Source of the DNA: JANXVY01 sp034408685 | Lineage (GTDB): Bacteria; Pseudomonadota; Alphaproteobacteria; Rhizobiales; Hyphomicrobiaceae | DNA length: 45,377 nt | Assembly: GCA_034408685.1 (NCBI GenBank) | Contig: JAWXCP010000134.1 | Span: 1-45,377, forward strand | Reading direction: 5' to 3' | Shown here: one piece after another, positions 26,086 to 35,230 of the stretch | How the letters are laid out: each line of letters opens with the position of its first letter | Position numbering within the stretch: position 1 is the stretch's first letter | Program-made: the position numbers and the translations under genes | The notes under the pieces: generated by a model | What the model saw: only the letters and a program-made list of their open reading frames with translations | Database searches by the model: none | What the model was told of the DNA's origin: nothing

Positions 26086-27267
26086 ATGGCGCCCAAAATT
26101 AAAATGCCGCGAAAGCCGACACCTGCCGCGCGCGATATGGCGCCGGTCGCAGACGCTGCAACTGTGGCTGCAACCGCCGCCCGTCCCGAACGTGCGTCGG
26201 CGTTTCCGGGCCTGAACCCGCGCCACTCGTTTCAGGACATGATCCTGACCTTGCAGCAGTTTTGGGCCGCCCAAGGCTGCGCTATCCTTCAGCCTTATGA
26301 CATGGAGGTTGGGGCTGGCACTTTCCACCCGGCGACGACCTTACGCGCGCTCGGGCCGCGCTCCTGGAACGCGGCGTATGTCCAGCCCTCGCGGCGGCCG
26401 AAGGATGGTCGCTATGGTGAGAACCCCAACCGCCTGCAGCACTATTACCAGTTCCAAGTGATCATGAAGCCGTCGCCCGACGACATTCTCGATCTGTATC
26501 TCAAGAGCCTCGATGCGATCGGCATCGACACGCGGGTCAACGACATTCGCTTCGTCGAGGATGATTGGGAAAGCCCAACGCTCGGCGCGTGGGGGCTCGG
26601 CTGGGAGGTTTGGTGCAACGGCATGGAGGTGACGCAGTTCACCTATTTCCAGCAAGTTGGCGGCTACGATTGTCGGCCCGTTTCGGGCGAGATCACCTAC
26701 GGGCTAGAGCGGCTCGCCATGTACGTGCAGGGCGTCGATCGCGTGTTCGACCTCAACTTCAACGGCCGCGCCGCCGATGACCCGCGCCGCCTGACCTATG
26801 GCGATGTCTTCCTGCAAGCCGAGCGCGAGTATTCGCGCTACAACTTTGAGCACGCCAACACCGACATGCTGTTGCGCCATTTCCGCGATGCGGAGGCAGA
26901 GTGCCGGTCGTTGCTGGAGAAGGGAATGGGGAGTGGGGAGTTGGGAGTTGGGAGTGGCGAAGCGGGACGTGGCGAATTGCGAATGGCGAGTAGCGAATTG
27001 GGAGGCGGTACGACTGAGCCTCGTTCGGTGCCCGCGAAGCTGCCCGAACCATCCTCCAATTCGCCATTCGCCATTCGCCATTCGCACCACCTGATGGCGC
27101 TGCCCGCCTACGACCAGTGCATCAAAGCGAGCCACGTGTTCAACTTGCTTGACGCCCGCGGCGTGATCTCTGTCACCGAACGCCAGAGCTACATCCTGCG
27201 CGTACGCGACTTGGCCAAGGCCTGCTGCGGCGCTTGGCTGGCGACGGAAGGTGGCGGGGCTGTATGA
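26086..27267 (+). CDS. glyQ: Glycine-tRNA ligase alpha subunit with in-frame insertion
   Basis: Catalytic subunit of the alpha2beta2 glycyl-tRNA synthetase. Class II motifs are intact: GCAILQPYDMEVGAGTFHPAT, YVQPSRRPKDGRYGENPNRLQHYYQ, FVEDDWESPTLGAWGLGWE and TYGLERLAMY. Normal length is about 300 aa; this one is 393 aa. A 40-residue N-terminal extension precedes the family start, and about 57 residues of low-complexity sequence (26,920-27,090; Gly/Ser/Glu-rich, then Pro/Ser) sit between CRSLLEKG and MALPAYDQCIK. The insertion is in a variable linker and keeps the frame, so the enzyme is probably functional. glyS is not adjacent, unlike in most relatives. Confidence 0.95.
   Translation: MAPKIKMPRKPTPAARDMAPVADAATVAATAARPERASAFPGLNPRHSFQDMILTLQQFWAAQGCAILQPYDMEVGAGTFHPATTLRALGPRSWNAAYVQPSRRPKDGRYGENPNRLQHYYQFQVIMKPSPDDILDLYLKSLDAIGIDTRVNDIRFVEDDWESPTLGAWGLGWEVWCNGMEVTQFTYFQQVGGYDCRPVSGEITYGLERLAMYVQGVDRVFDLNFNGRAADDPRRLTYGDVFLQAEREYSRYNFEHANTDMLLRHFRDAEAECRSLLEKGMGSGELGVGSGEAGRGELRMASSELGGGTTEPRSVPAKLPEPSSNSPFAIRHSHHLMALPAYDQCIKASHVFNLLDARGVISVTERQSYILRVRDLAKACCGAWLATEGGGAV
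26920..27091 (+). repeat. Palindromic repetitive element inserted in glyQ
   Basis: A purine-rich direct-repeat stretch (GGGAGTTGGGAGTGG-like) is followed by an inverted repeat: arm 26,971-27,005 (GCGAATTGCGAATGGCGA...) pairs with 27,053-27,085 (CCTCCAATTCGCCATTCGCC...). The whole element is read through in frame. GAATGGCGAATGG-type units recur at the right edge of the window (near 45,340). It resembles the palindromic coding repeats known from other alphaproteobacteria. Confidence 0.75.
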
Positions 27268-27701
27268 GGGGACCCGAATGGAGGCCGTTGATCACGGCAT
27301 TCGTCTTTACAGTGGTTGGTCCATTGGTCGGACTTAGCGTCATCATTTTTTATTTAGCTATAAATGACTATTCGGGAGAGATAAGAGCAGGATTTTCGAG
27401 AAGTTTTATCTTGACAGGATTCCTGGTCGCCTATTTATTTGGTGGACCAATGGCGTGTGTGGCCGGTCTAGTATTTACGTGGATTGATCGCCACGTGTCT
27501 GCGAATGTACCGAGACTTATTATTGCCGCGATCGTCGGCAGTTGCACGCCACTTTCATTTTTTATTCCCACCGTCTATAGTGGTGAGTTGTTTATTCGCG
27601 CCGAGGTAAGACAGAGTGCAACGATGTTCGTAATAACGGGCGCTGCTGCCGCCGTCGTTTGCGCCATGATCACGAGGCGCTGGCGCTGGCGCGCTCTATA
27701 G
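27264..27701 (+). CDS. Hypothetical membrane protein
   Basis: A 145 aa protein with about four transmembrane helices (ITAFVFTVVGPLVGLSVIIFYLAI, FILTGFLVAYLFGGPMACVAGLVF, LIIAAIVGSCTPLSFFIPTV, MFVITGAAAAVVCAMI). No family recognised. Its ATG overlaps the glyQ stop (ATGA), implying coupling, but its DNA is visibly more AT-rich than its neighbours and uses A/T-ending codons, a sign of different origin. It occupies the place where glyS often lies. Confidence 0.65.
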   Translation: MRGPEWRPLITAFVFTVVGPLVGLSVIIFYLAINDYSGEIRAGFSRSFILTGFLVAYLFGGPMACVAGLVFTWIDRHVSANVPRLIIAAIVGSCTPLSFFIPTVYSGELFIRAEVRQSATMFVITGAAAAVVCAMITRRWRWRAL

Positions 27702-27757
27702 CGCGGCGGTGGTATGGGTGGTGACCCTCGTGAAGCCCCCGAATACAACCGTGCCTG

Positions 27758-27964
27758 CTACTCCGTCGTCTTTGCGACTGGCGTAATCGAGCTGGTTGTC
27801 AGGGCGGAGGCGGCCTTGCGAGCAGCGTCGACGGCTTCACGAACAAGATCGCCCTCTGACCGCGACTTGGCCGTCGAAAGCGTCTTCAACTGGCGGTCCT
27901 GCTCGACGCTGATCAGCAATTGCTTTCGAACCATGGACGACACGAACGGGTCCTCGTTTGACAT
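27758..27964 (-). CDS. Small ribbon-helix-helix-like protein
   Basis: A 68 aa protein: MSNEDPFVSSMVRKQLLISVEQDRQLKTLSTAKSR, then SEGDLVREAVDAARKAASAL. The MVRKQLLISVEQDRQLKTLS-x6-EGDLVREAVD pattern is that of CopG/VapB-type ribbon-helix-helix DNA-binding proteins, often antitoxins or autorepressors. A shorter start at 27,934 (MVRKQ) is possible. No toxin gene is seen on either side (the acyltransferase lies upstream), so the antitoxin label is not supported by context. Confidence 0.6.
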   Translation of the reverse strand: MSNEDPFVSSMVRKQLLISVEQDRQLKTLSTAKSRSEGDLVREAVDAARKAASALTTSSITPVAKTTE

Positions 27965-28062
27965 CTTACGCACTGCATATGTGTAACCCCGAGCAGCGTC
28001 AAGCATCGGGTAGCCGTGCGGAGGCCGCGTAAAAACCTCCCAGTTGCGGCTCGACACGCCAG

Positions 28063-29208
28063 CTAAAACAGCACCCTTTCGCGCAGGACCTGCATCAATA
28101 TGCGCGAGGTGATGTAGCTGGCGATGATCGCCAGCGGGATGACGATCCAAGCCTGAGTCAGGCTCGGCAACTCCGGCGCCACCGAGGCGACAAGGACGCG
28201 GAGCGGCTCGGTCATGAACAAATGAAGGCAGTAAAGCGCCAGCGAATGTTTGGCCATAAACTCGATCACTGCGGGCGGACGTGGCGCCCAGTGGATCATG
28301 ACAATGAGCAGTGCGCTCGCGTGCAGGACGAGCGAAGCACGCGCATAAGCCGGGTAGGCGACCCCTTCGGTTTGAAAGAACACTGCGTTGCGGTAGGCCG
28401 GCCACTCGAGCCAAGCAATGGCGCTACCCGCAGCGATGATCGCGAGTGCAACGCCTGTCGCCCGCAAACGTGGACTATCCGGCCCGAAAAGCCGCAATAC
28501 GACCAGCCCGGCGAACGAATACGGCAGGAAATTCAACGGCGACCAATAGGCGGCAAGTTCGGCATTGCCATACGCGATTGCCGCGAGTGGCGAGGCCGCG
28601 ACGGCACCGGTCGAGGCGACGAGCAGCGCCATGTTGACCGGGGTCGGTAAGTTCATCGCCAGCAGCGTCACGCCATAGGTCAACAGCAGCGAGACGAAGA
28701 AATAGAAGACCGTATGGCCGCCGGTCAGAACGTACACAATCGTTCGCTCCGCTGTCTGCGGCCATGCGGCGACCACACCACCCCAGCCGGTCTGATACAG
28801 CGTAAATGCGAGCGGCCAAAACAACAGCAGTAAGATGACGCGTTGGGTCCGCTTCCAGGCAATGTCTGCGTTCGGGTGGGCCACAGCCAACAGGTAATTC
28901 GAAATCAGCATAAAGCCCGGCACGGCAAGCAGCAATATCTGGAAGCTGATCAGGTCGGAGACGTTGGCCTGATGCTGCAAATACCGGTCATCCCACAATG
29001 CCGTTTTGCCAGCGCCGCCAAGATGCCAAACAACCACGAATAGGGAGAGAATGGCTCGTAACCATTGAATGCCGTCGATGCGCTGATCGGCTACCCGGGG
29101 GGCGATCAACGGACCGGGCGCTGTGCGCCCTGTTCCAATATCCCCGGTTCCTATACCCCCAGATTTCGTGCGTTCGGTTCGCGCCGAAACTCTGCTCGTG
29201 TCGGTCAT
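28063..29208 (-). CDS. Acyltransferase family 3 membrane protein
   Basis: A 381 aa integral membrane acyltransferase (OafA/NodX type) with about ten helices. The catalytic start is RIDGIQWLRAILSLFVVVWHLGGAG (R-x10-H motif). The C-terminal FMAKHSLALYCLHLFMTEPLRV is also family-typical. Such enzymes add acetyl or other acyl groups to surface sugars or lipids. The N-terminal 45 residues are polar and contain a 5-residue repeat GIGTG-DIGTG (15-bp units at 29,128-29,157). The target may be the polysaccharide made by the cluster at 16-21 kb, but this is inference. Confidence 0.88.
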   Translation of the reverse strand: MTDTSRVSARTERTKSGGIGTGDIGTGRTAPGPLIAPRVADQRIDGIQWLRAILSLFVVVWHLGGAGKTALWDDRYLQHQANVSDLISFQILLLAVPGFMLISNYLLAVAHPNADIAWKRTQRVILLLLFWPLAFTLYQTGWGGVVAAWPQTAERTIVYVLTGGHTVFYFFVSLLLTYGVTLLAMNLPTPVNMALLVASTGAVAASPLAAIAYGNAELAAYWSPLNFLPYSFAGLVVLRLFGPDSPRLRATGVALAIIAAGSAIAWLEWPAYRNAVFFQTEGVAYPAYARASLVLHASALLIVMIHWAPRPPAVIEFMAKHSLALYCLHLFMTEPLRVLVASVAPELPSLTQAWIVIPLAIIASYITSRILMQVLRERVLF

Positions 29209-29487
29209 GTCTCATCCCCCGCATCGTCCTCGACCTTGGCTAACGCCGCAACGGTCTGTAACGTTCCGCAGGCTGTAGGGGGCGCGGACGACCGGCGCCG
29301 TGATCCGGGTCAAATAGCGGCGTTGTGGCTGCAATTCTGGTCGCGTGTGTCTTGTCCACATCGCAACCGTTCCGAGCCCGCCGGACCATGCGAAGAACAA
29401 CCGCTCATTGACCTCTCCCGCCAGCCTTCGCCTCAAGTCGATGCGTGTCTGCCGACGGGCTGCAAGGCGCTGGCGCTAGGCCGTAGC

Positions 29488-29589
29488 TTAACGGCGCGTA
29501 CCAGCAGTCCAGGTTGTGCGCGATTTCGGCAACGACTCGCGGTCGAACAGGATCGAAACGATCGTTGAGAGGACAGTTTTGCGGGTCAC
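29488..29589 (-). CDS. Possible leader or truncated small ORF (33 aa)
   Basis: GTG-initiated 33-codon frame (VTRKTVLSTIVSILFDRESL...) preceded by an ideal AAGGAG (29,596-29,601) six nt from the start, with a symmetrical palindrome just upstream. The product is unrecognised. It might be a leader peptide or the remnant of a regulator gene. Confidence 0.3.
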   Translation of the reverse strand: MTRKTVLSTIVSILFDRESLPKSRTTWTAGTRR

Positions 29590-29610
29590 GGCGATCTCCT
29601 TGGGACCTTT

Positions 29611-29625
29611 GGTATACGGTATACC
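29611..29625. promoter_or_regulatory. 15-bp perfect palindrome, possible operator
   Basis: GGTATAC-G-GTATACC, symmetrical around one base. It resembles operators of GntR-type regulators. It lies 22 bp upstream of the small minus-strand ORF and about 215 bp upstream of the dehydrogenase gene. No regulator gene is adjacent. Confidence 0.45.
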
Positions 29626-29837
29626 AGATGCCGACAGCGTACCGCGATGCGCGCGGTCGCGGTAGTGTCGAGGCCGCAGGCCGGCATTGCGTGAGACGCA
29701 CGTCTGGTGGCGGCACGCCGTCGATCGGCTTGAAATCGGAACGATGGCGCGCAACTGGAGAACGCACCGGAGTTGCCCTGACGTGCGATCTCCACTAACC
29801 CGGCTCGAGCGAAATTTGGCACGGCGGAGACACGACC

Positions 29838-31067
29838 TTGGACAGCGTATTGATCATCGGCGCGGGTGCGGCAGGCTCGGTTACGGCGCAAAAATGCGCC
29901 ATGAACCGCGATGTGTTCAAGCGCGTGCATCTCGCCTCGCGGCGTCTCGTCAGTTGCGAGGCCGTGGCCAAACGGTGTGTGACGCCGATCGAGATCAGCC
30001 AAGTGGACGCCGACAACGTGGCAGAAACGGTCGCACTGTTGCGCCGGGTCAAGCCCGATCTCGTGATTAACATGGCGCTGCCTTACCAGGATCTGGCAAT
30101 CATGGACGCGTGTCTGGAAACCGGCGTCCACTATATGGACACGGCCAACTATGAGCCGCGCGATGTCGCCAAGTTCGAATACTCGTGGCAATGGGCCTAC
30201 CAGGACCGTTTCGCCGAAAAGGGCTTGATGGCGATTTTGGGTTGCGGGTTCGATCCCGGCCAATCGAACATCTATTGCGCCTATGCGCAGGAATTCCTGT
30301 TCGATGAGATTACGACGATCGACATCGTCGATTGCAACGACGGCAGCCACGGCAAGGCATTTGCGACCAACTTCAATCCCGAGATCAATCTCCGCGAGGT
30401 TACGCAGCGCGGCAAATACTGGAAGAATGGCCCGAACGGACCAGAGTGGATCGAGATCGATCCGCTGACGATTTCGGCGATGGTCGATTATCCTGCCGTC
30501 GGGCCGCGCAAGAGCTATCTGATCTACCACGAGGAAGAAGAAAGCCTCGTCCGCAACATCCGTGGCCTGGAGCAGATCCGCTTCTGGATGACGTTCTCGG
30601 ACAATTATATCAAGCACCTCGAAGTTCTGCAGAACGTCGGCATGACCCGCATCGATCCGGTCATGTACAAGGGCAATCCGGTCATCCCGATGGAGTTCTT
30701 GAAGGAACTGCTTCCGCCGCCATCGTCACTTGGCGAAAACTATTCCGGCCGCACATCGATTGGCTGCGTGTTCGTCGGCAAAAAGGACGGCAAGGAGCGG
30801 CGCGCCTTCATTTACAACGTCTGCGACCATGCCGATTGCTATAAGGAAACCGGCGCCCAAGCCGTCAGCTACACGACCGGCGTGCCGCCAGTTGTCGGCG
30901 CGATGATGCTGTTCAACGGGTCATGGCAGAAGTCGGGCGGCGTCTACAACGTCGAGCAATTGCCATCGAAGCCGTTCATGGACGAGATCGGCCGCCAGGG
31001 CCTGCCGTGGACGATGCGCGACATTACCGAAGCCGATCAGGCGGACTTGTTTGCAGTGAAGACATGA
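29838..31067 (+). CDS. Saccharopine dehydrogenase-family carboxy(nor)spermidine dehydrogenase
   Basis: A 409 aa NAD(P)H-dependent enzyme. The Rossmann motif VLIIGAGAAGSVTAQKCA is at the N-terminus, followed by NMALPYQDLAIMDACLETGVHYMDTANYE and LGCGFDPGQSNIYCAYA. This matches the CASDH/CANSDH group, which condenses aspartate semialdehyde with putrescine or diaminopropane to make carboxy(nor)spermidine. The usual partner decarboxylase nspC is not next to it; the liv-type transporter follows. The start is TTG 29838 after GGAGA. Confidence 0.88.
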   Translation: MDSVLIIGAGAAGSVTAQKCAMNRDVFKRVHLASRRLVSCEAVAKRCVTPIEISQVDADNVAETVALLRRVKPDLVINMALPYQDLAIMDACLETGVHYMDTANYEPRDVAKFEYSWQWAYQDRFAEKGLMAILGCGFDPGQSNIYCAYAQEFLFDEITTIDIVDCNDGSHGKAFATNFNPEINLREVTQRGKYWKNGPNGPEWIEIDPLTISAMVDYPAVGPRKSYLIYHEEEESLVRNIRGLEQIRFWMTFSDNYIKHLEVLQNVGMTRIDPVMYKGNPVIPMEFLKELLPPPSSLGENYSGRTSIGCVFVGKKDGKERRAFIYNVCDHADCYKETGAQAVSYTTGVPPVVGAMMLFNGSWQKSGGVYNVEQLPSKPFMDEIGRQGLPWTMRDITEADQADLFAVKT

Positions 31068-31380
31068 GGGTTTTGCTGGCGGCGGTGCAGGCCGCTGCTC
31101 AAGCGAACCGCTGCGAACTGGCCATCCTCTGTTGCCTTAGCGGTCGCGTCCCAATCGCAGTTGCGACCGAAAACGAGAGTCTAGCGGATTGGCGACTCTC
31201 GCTACCGGCCTTGCAGCCCGGCAGCGGCCGCTGCACCGCCCTTTAAACTTAGGTGGTATGTTGCGTCCGCAGCTCGCCTCCCGCCTCGACAGCCACGCTG
31301 CAGCATGCGAATGCAGAGCTGCGACAAAGTGGGTTGCGCGTCCTTGAGCGTGATCACCAGCGGTTTGAGTGGGGCAAAGC
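31068..31380. other. Intergenic region ahead of the ABC transporter operon
   Basis: 313 bp. A 60-codon frame beginning ATG 31064 (RVLLAAVQAAAQANRCELAIL) overlaps the dehydrogenase stop but has no recognised relatives, so I do not call it. The promoter of the ABC operon is presumably here; no clear -35/-10 pair or hairpin was seen. Confidence 0.4.
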
Positions 31381-32179
31381 GTGACGGCAGACCCGAGCAC
31401 CATCATCGAGACAGACGGTCTGACCAAGGACTTCAAAGGCTTCCGCGCGGTCGATGGCGTCAGCTTGCGCGTGCAGCGTGGCAGCATCCACGCGCTGATC
31501 GGTCCCAACGGCGCCGGCAAGACGACCTGCTTCAATCTTATCACGAAGTTCTTGGAGCCGACGGGCGGCCGCATCCGCTTCGATGGGCAGGACATCACCG
31601 GCCTCTCGCCGGCCGCGGTTGCGCGGCTTGGTCTTGTCCGGTCGTTCCAGATTTCGGCAACGTTCCCTCATCTGACGGTGCTCGAAAATGTCCGCTTGGC
31701 GCTGCAGCGCCGCCTCGGCACGTCGTTTCATTTTTGGCGCTCGGAGCGATCGCTCGAAACCCTCAACGATGCCGCGCACGGGCTGCTGGCCGACGTCGGT
31801 CTTGAAGACGTTCATGACCGGCAGGCGGTCGAGCTTCCCTATGGCCGCAAACGCGCGCTCGAAATCGCGACCACGCTGGCGCTCGACCCCAAGGTCATGC
31901 TGCTCGACGAGCCGATGGCCGGGATGGGGCGCGAAGATATCGTCCGCATCTCGAAGCTGATCCGCAAGGCTGCCGCCAATCGCACGGTGCTGATGGTCGA
32001 GCATAACTTGTCGGTCGTCGCGGAGTTGTCAGACCGCATCACCGTATTGGCGCGCGGGAGCGTTTTAACCGAGGGAACCTACGCGGAAGTGTCGCGCAAC
32101 CCGAAGGTGATCGAAGCCTACATGGGCACAGGTTTGGCGGACGGCGGGCATGGCCCGGCTGCTGCCGGGAGTACGTCGC

Positions 32180-32187
<8 letters not shown>
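31381..32187 (+). CDS. Branched-chain amino acid-type ABC transporter ATPase (LivG-like)
   Basis: A 268 aa ATPase of the HAAT family. Walker A is GPNGAGKTT near residue 40. LPYGRKRALEIATTLALDPKVMLLDEPMAGMG carries a divergent signature (PYGRKR in place of the usual SGG/YGxQR) and Walker B LLDEP; MVEHN follows. The start is GTG 31381; GTG 31369 is also possible. First gene of a livG-F-K-H-M unit. The 8-nt overlap with livF indicates coupling. Substrate could be branched-chain amino acids, amides or urea-like compounds. Confidence 0.92.
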
Positions 32188-32938
<751 letters not shown>

Positions 32939-32975
32939 TCACGACCCCGGAAGAAACGACGTAAGGGAGAAAACG

Positions 32976-34232
32976 ATGACGTTGAACAGCCAGACTTTGC
33001 GGCCGAGTGGCCGCGCGACTTCAGCACTGGCCGCCGCCGTGTTGGCCGCGACGACGCTGGGCGCGAGCGGACCCGCTGCAGCCCAGATGACCGACGGTAC
33101 GATCAAGATTGGCGTCTTGAGCGACATGAGCGGCACGTATTCTGACCTCGCCGGCGCTGGCTCGGTATGGGCGGCGAAAAAGGCGATCGAAGATTTTTCC
33201 AAGTCGAACCCTGGCGTCAAGGCCGAGGTGGTTTCCGCCGACCACCAGAACAAGGCAGACATCGCGGCCAACGCCGCTCGCCAGTGGTATGACGTCGACA
33301 AAGTCGACGTGATCGTCGACCTCGTGACGTCGTCGACAGCGCTCGCCGTCAACCAGATCGCGCGCGAAAAGAATAAAGTCGCGTTGGTGTCGGGCGCCGC
33401 GTCGTCGGCGTTGACCGGCAAGGAGTGCACCGCCAACACGATCCATTGGACCTATGACACCTACGCACTGGCCAACGGAACGGGCAACGCCATCACCAAG
33501 ACCGGTGGCGACAGCTGGTACTTTCTCACTGCCGACTATGCGTTCGGCCACGCCCTGGAAAAGGATACGACGGCTGTCGTATTGAAGAGCGGCGGTAAGG
33601 TGCTCGGTTCGGTCCGTCACCCATTCCCGGCGCAAGACTTCTCATCGTTCCTTCTCCAAGCACAGGGCTCGAAGGCTAAGATAATCGGTCTTGCCAATGC
33701 GGGTGCCGACACCACCAACGCCATCAAGCAGGCATCGGAGTTCGGCATCGTACAGGGTGGCCAGAACCTCGCTGGCCTGCTGGTGTTCATCACCGACGTC
33801 CACGCGCTCGGCCTCAAGACCGCCCAGGGCCTGATCTTTACCGAGGCCTGGTACTGGGACGCCAATGACGCCAACCGCGCATTCGCCAAAGAATACGCGG
33901 CAGCCAACGGTGGTAAATACCCGACGATGGTGCACGCTGGCGTCTACTCGTCCGTGATCCACTATCTGAAGGCAGCGACCGCTCTCAAGAGCGATGCCGA
34001 CGGCGCCGCGTTGGTGGCGAAGATGAAGGAAATGCCGACGGAAGATGCGATGTTCGGCAAGGGCACGGTTCGCGCCGACGGCCGCAAGATCCACGATATG
34101 TATCTGTTCGAGGTCAAGAAGCCTGACGAGAGCAAAGCCGCATGGGACTACTATAAGCTGCGTGCAACGATCCCGGCCGCTGAAGCGTTCCGGCCGATTG
34201 CCGAGAGCGAGTGCCCGCTCGTCAAGAAGTAA
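32976..34232 (+). CDS. ABC transporter periplasmic substrate-binding protein (LivK-like)
   Basis: A 418 aa periplasmic-binding protein with a long signal peptide (ATSALAAAVLAATTLGASGPAAAQ, cut near residue 37). The mature part starts DGTIKIGVLSDMSGTYSDLAGAGSVWAAKKAIEDF, typical of the Peripla_BP_6 branched-chain family. The later GGDSWYFLTADYAFGHALEKDT and PTMVHAGVYSSVIHYLKA are in the usual places. Such alphaproteobacterial forms bind various ligands, so the substrate is open. A large stem-loop follows the stop and could stabilise this transcript. Confidence 0.92.
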   Translation: MTLNSQTLRPSGRATSALAAAVLAATTLGASGPAAAQMTDGTIKIGVLSDMSGTYSDLAGAGSVWAAKKAIEDFSKSNPGVKAEVVSADHQNKADIAANAARQWYDVDKVDVIVDLVTSSTALAVNQIAREKNKVALVSGAASSALTGKECTANTIHWTYDTYALANGTGNAITKTGGDSWYFLTADYAFGHALEKDTTAVVLKSGGKVLGSVRHPFPAQDFSSFLLQAQGSKAKIIGLANAGADTTNAIKQASEFGIVQGGQNLAGLLVFITDVHALGLKTAQGLIFTEAWYWDANDANRAFAKEYAAANGGKYPTMVHAGVYSSVIHYLKAATALKSDADGAALVAKMKEMPTEDAMFGKGTVRADGRKIHDMYLFEVKKPDESKAAWDYYKLRATIPAAEAFRPIAESECPLVKK

Positions 34233-34241
34233 AAGCCCTGG

Positions 34242-34311
34242 GAGTGGGAACTTGGGAGCGGGAAGCGAGGTAACAACAACCTCGCTCGTCCGTCGCTTCT
34301 ACGTCCCACTC
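34242..34311 (+). repeat. Nested intercistronic stem-loop between livK and livH
   Basis: Outer arms GAGTGGGA (34,242-34,249) and TCCCACTC (34,304-34,311) enclose a perfect hairpin AGCGAGGT-N7-ACCTCGCT (34,264-34,286). The GGGAGTGGGAACTTGGGAGCGGGAAG purine run resembles the start of the element inserted in glyQ. It may raise livK mRNA stability relative to the permease genes; it could equally be a mobile palindromic repeat. Confidence 0.7.
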
Positions 34312-34337
34312 TCGACCACCTAGCCCCGGGTTCAACG

Positions 34338-35219
34338 ATGTTCGAGCTGATTGGTATTCCGCCCCAAGTGCTGCTCGGCCAGCTGCTGCTCGGCCTCATC
34401 AATGGTGCGTTCTACGCCATGTTGAGCCTTGGGCTTGCCGTGATTTTCGGCATGCTCAACGTCATCAATTTCGCGCACGGCGCCCAATATATGATGGGGG
34501 CATTCGGGGCGTTTGTGCTGCTCAAGTACACAGGCGTGCCGTACTGGGGCGCGCTTATCATCGTGCCGCTGGTCGTTGGCGCGCTCGGTATCGTCATCGA
34601 GCGGCTACTGCTGTCGCGGCTCTACCATCTCGACCATCTGTATGGGCTCCTGCTGACATTCGGCCTCGCGATCATCTTCGAGGGTCTCGCGCGCTACATG
34701 TTTGGCGCATCGGGCGTTTCCTACGAGAACCCGATACCTGGCGGGATCAATCTCGGATTTATGTTCCTGCCCTATTACCGGGCCTGGGTGATCGTGTTCT
34801 CGTTGGTGGTGTGCCTTGCGGTCTGGTTCATCATCGAAAAGACCAAGCTTGGCTCGTATCTGCGCGCCGCTGTCGAGCGCCCGGACCTCGTCCAAGCGAT
34901 GGGCATCAACGTGCCACTGATGGTATCGCTGACGTACGGCTTCGGCGTCGCGCTGGCCGCGCTTGCTGGCGTCCTGGCCGCGCCGATCTATTCGGTCACG
35001 CCAAAGATCGGCTCGGAGATCATCATCGCCGTGTTCGCCGTCGTTGTGATCGGCGGAATGGGCTCGATCCTCGGTTCGATCGTGACAGGTTTCGGCCTCG
35101 GCCTGATCGAGGGGCTGACCAAAGTGTTCTACCCCCAGGCGTCGAGCATCGTGATCTTCGTGATCATGGCCATCGTGCTGATCGCGCGTCCGGCTGGCCT
35201 GTTTGGCACGCAAAAGTGA
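34338..35219 (+). CDS. ABC transporter permease (LivH-like)
   Basis: A 293 aa inner-membrane permease with about eight helices. The LivH pattern is clear: LINGAFYAMLSLGLAVIFGMLNVINFAHGAQYMMGAF at the N-terminus, and AALAGVLAAPIYSVTPKIGSEIIIAVFAVVVIGGMGSILGSIVTGF near the C-terminus. It pairs with LivM to form the pore. It lies downstream of the substrate-binding protein and the stem-loop. Confidence 0.94.
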   Translation: MFELIGIPPQVLLGQLLLGLINGAFYAMLSLGLAVIFGMLNVINFAHGAQYMMGAFGAFVLLKYTGVPYWGALIIVPLVVGALGIVIERLLLSRLYHLDHLYGLLLTFGLAIIFEGLARYMFGASGVSYENPIPGGINLGFMFLPYYRAWVIVFSLVVCLAVWFIIEKTKLGSYLRAAVERPDLVQAMGINVPLMVSLTYGFGVALAALAGVLAAPIYSVTPKIGSEIIIAVFAVVVIGGMGSILGSIVTGFGLGLIEGLTKVFYPQASSIVIFVIMAIVLIARPAGLFGTQK

Positions 35220-35230
35220 GGAGCCCCCAA

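Larger units (their letters stand above)
29209..29837. other. Long intergenic region, 629 bp
   Basis: Between the acyltransferase and the dehydrogenase. It holds one candidate tiny minus-strand ORF and one palindrome, given separately. Longer open frames on both strands have no recognisable protein and mostly reflect high GC. No RNA gene recognised. Confidence 0.5.

Noticed and set aside
26704..27135. A 143-residue minus-strand frame opposite glyQ
   Set aside because: It is a shadow of glyQ; the sense strand encodes conserved synthetase motifs.
27758..27964. A toxin-antitoxin pair
   Set aside because: The small protein looks like a ribbon-helix-helix protein, but no toxin-like gene is adjacent on either side.
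29586..30617. A 343-residue minus-strand frame across the dehydrogenase start
   Set aside because: Antisense shadow; it also runs through the palindrome and intergenic DNA without any recognisable domain.
31064..31246. A 60-codon frame after the dehydrogenase gene
   Set aside because: The overlapping ATG is suggestive, but there is no ribosome site beyond the coding end, no known relatives and no domain.
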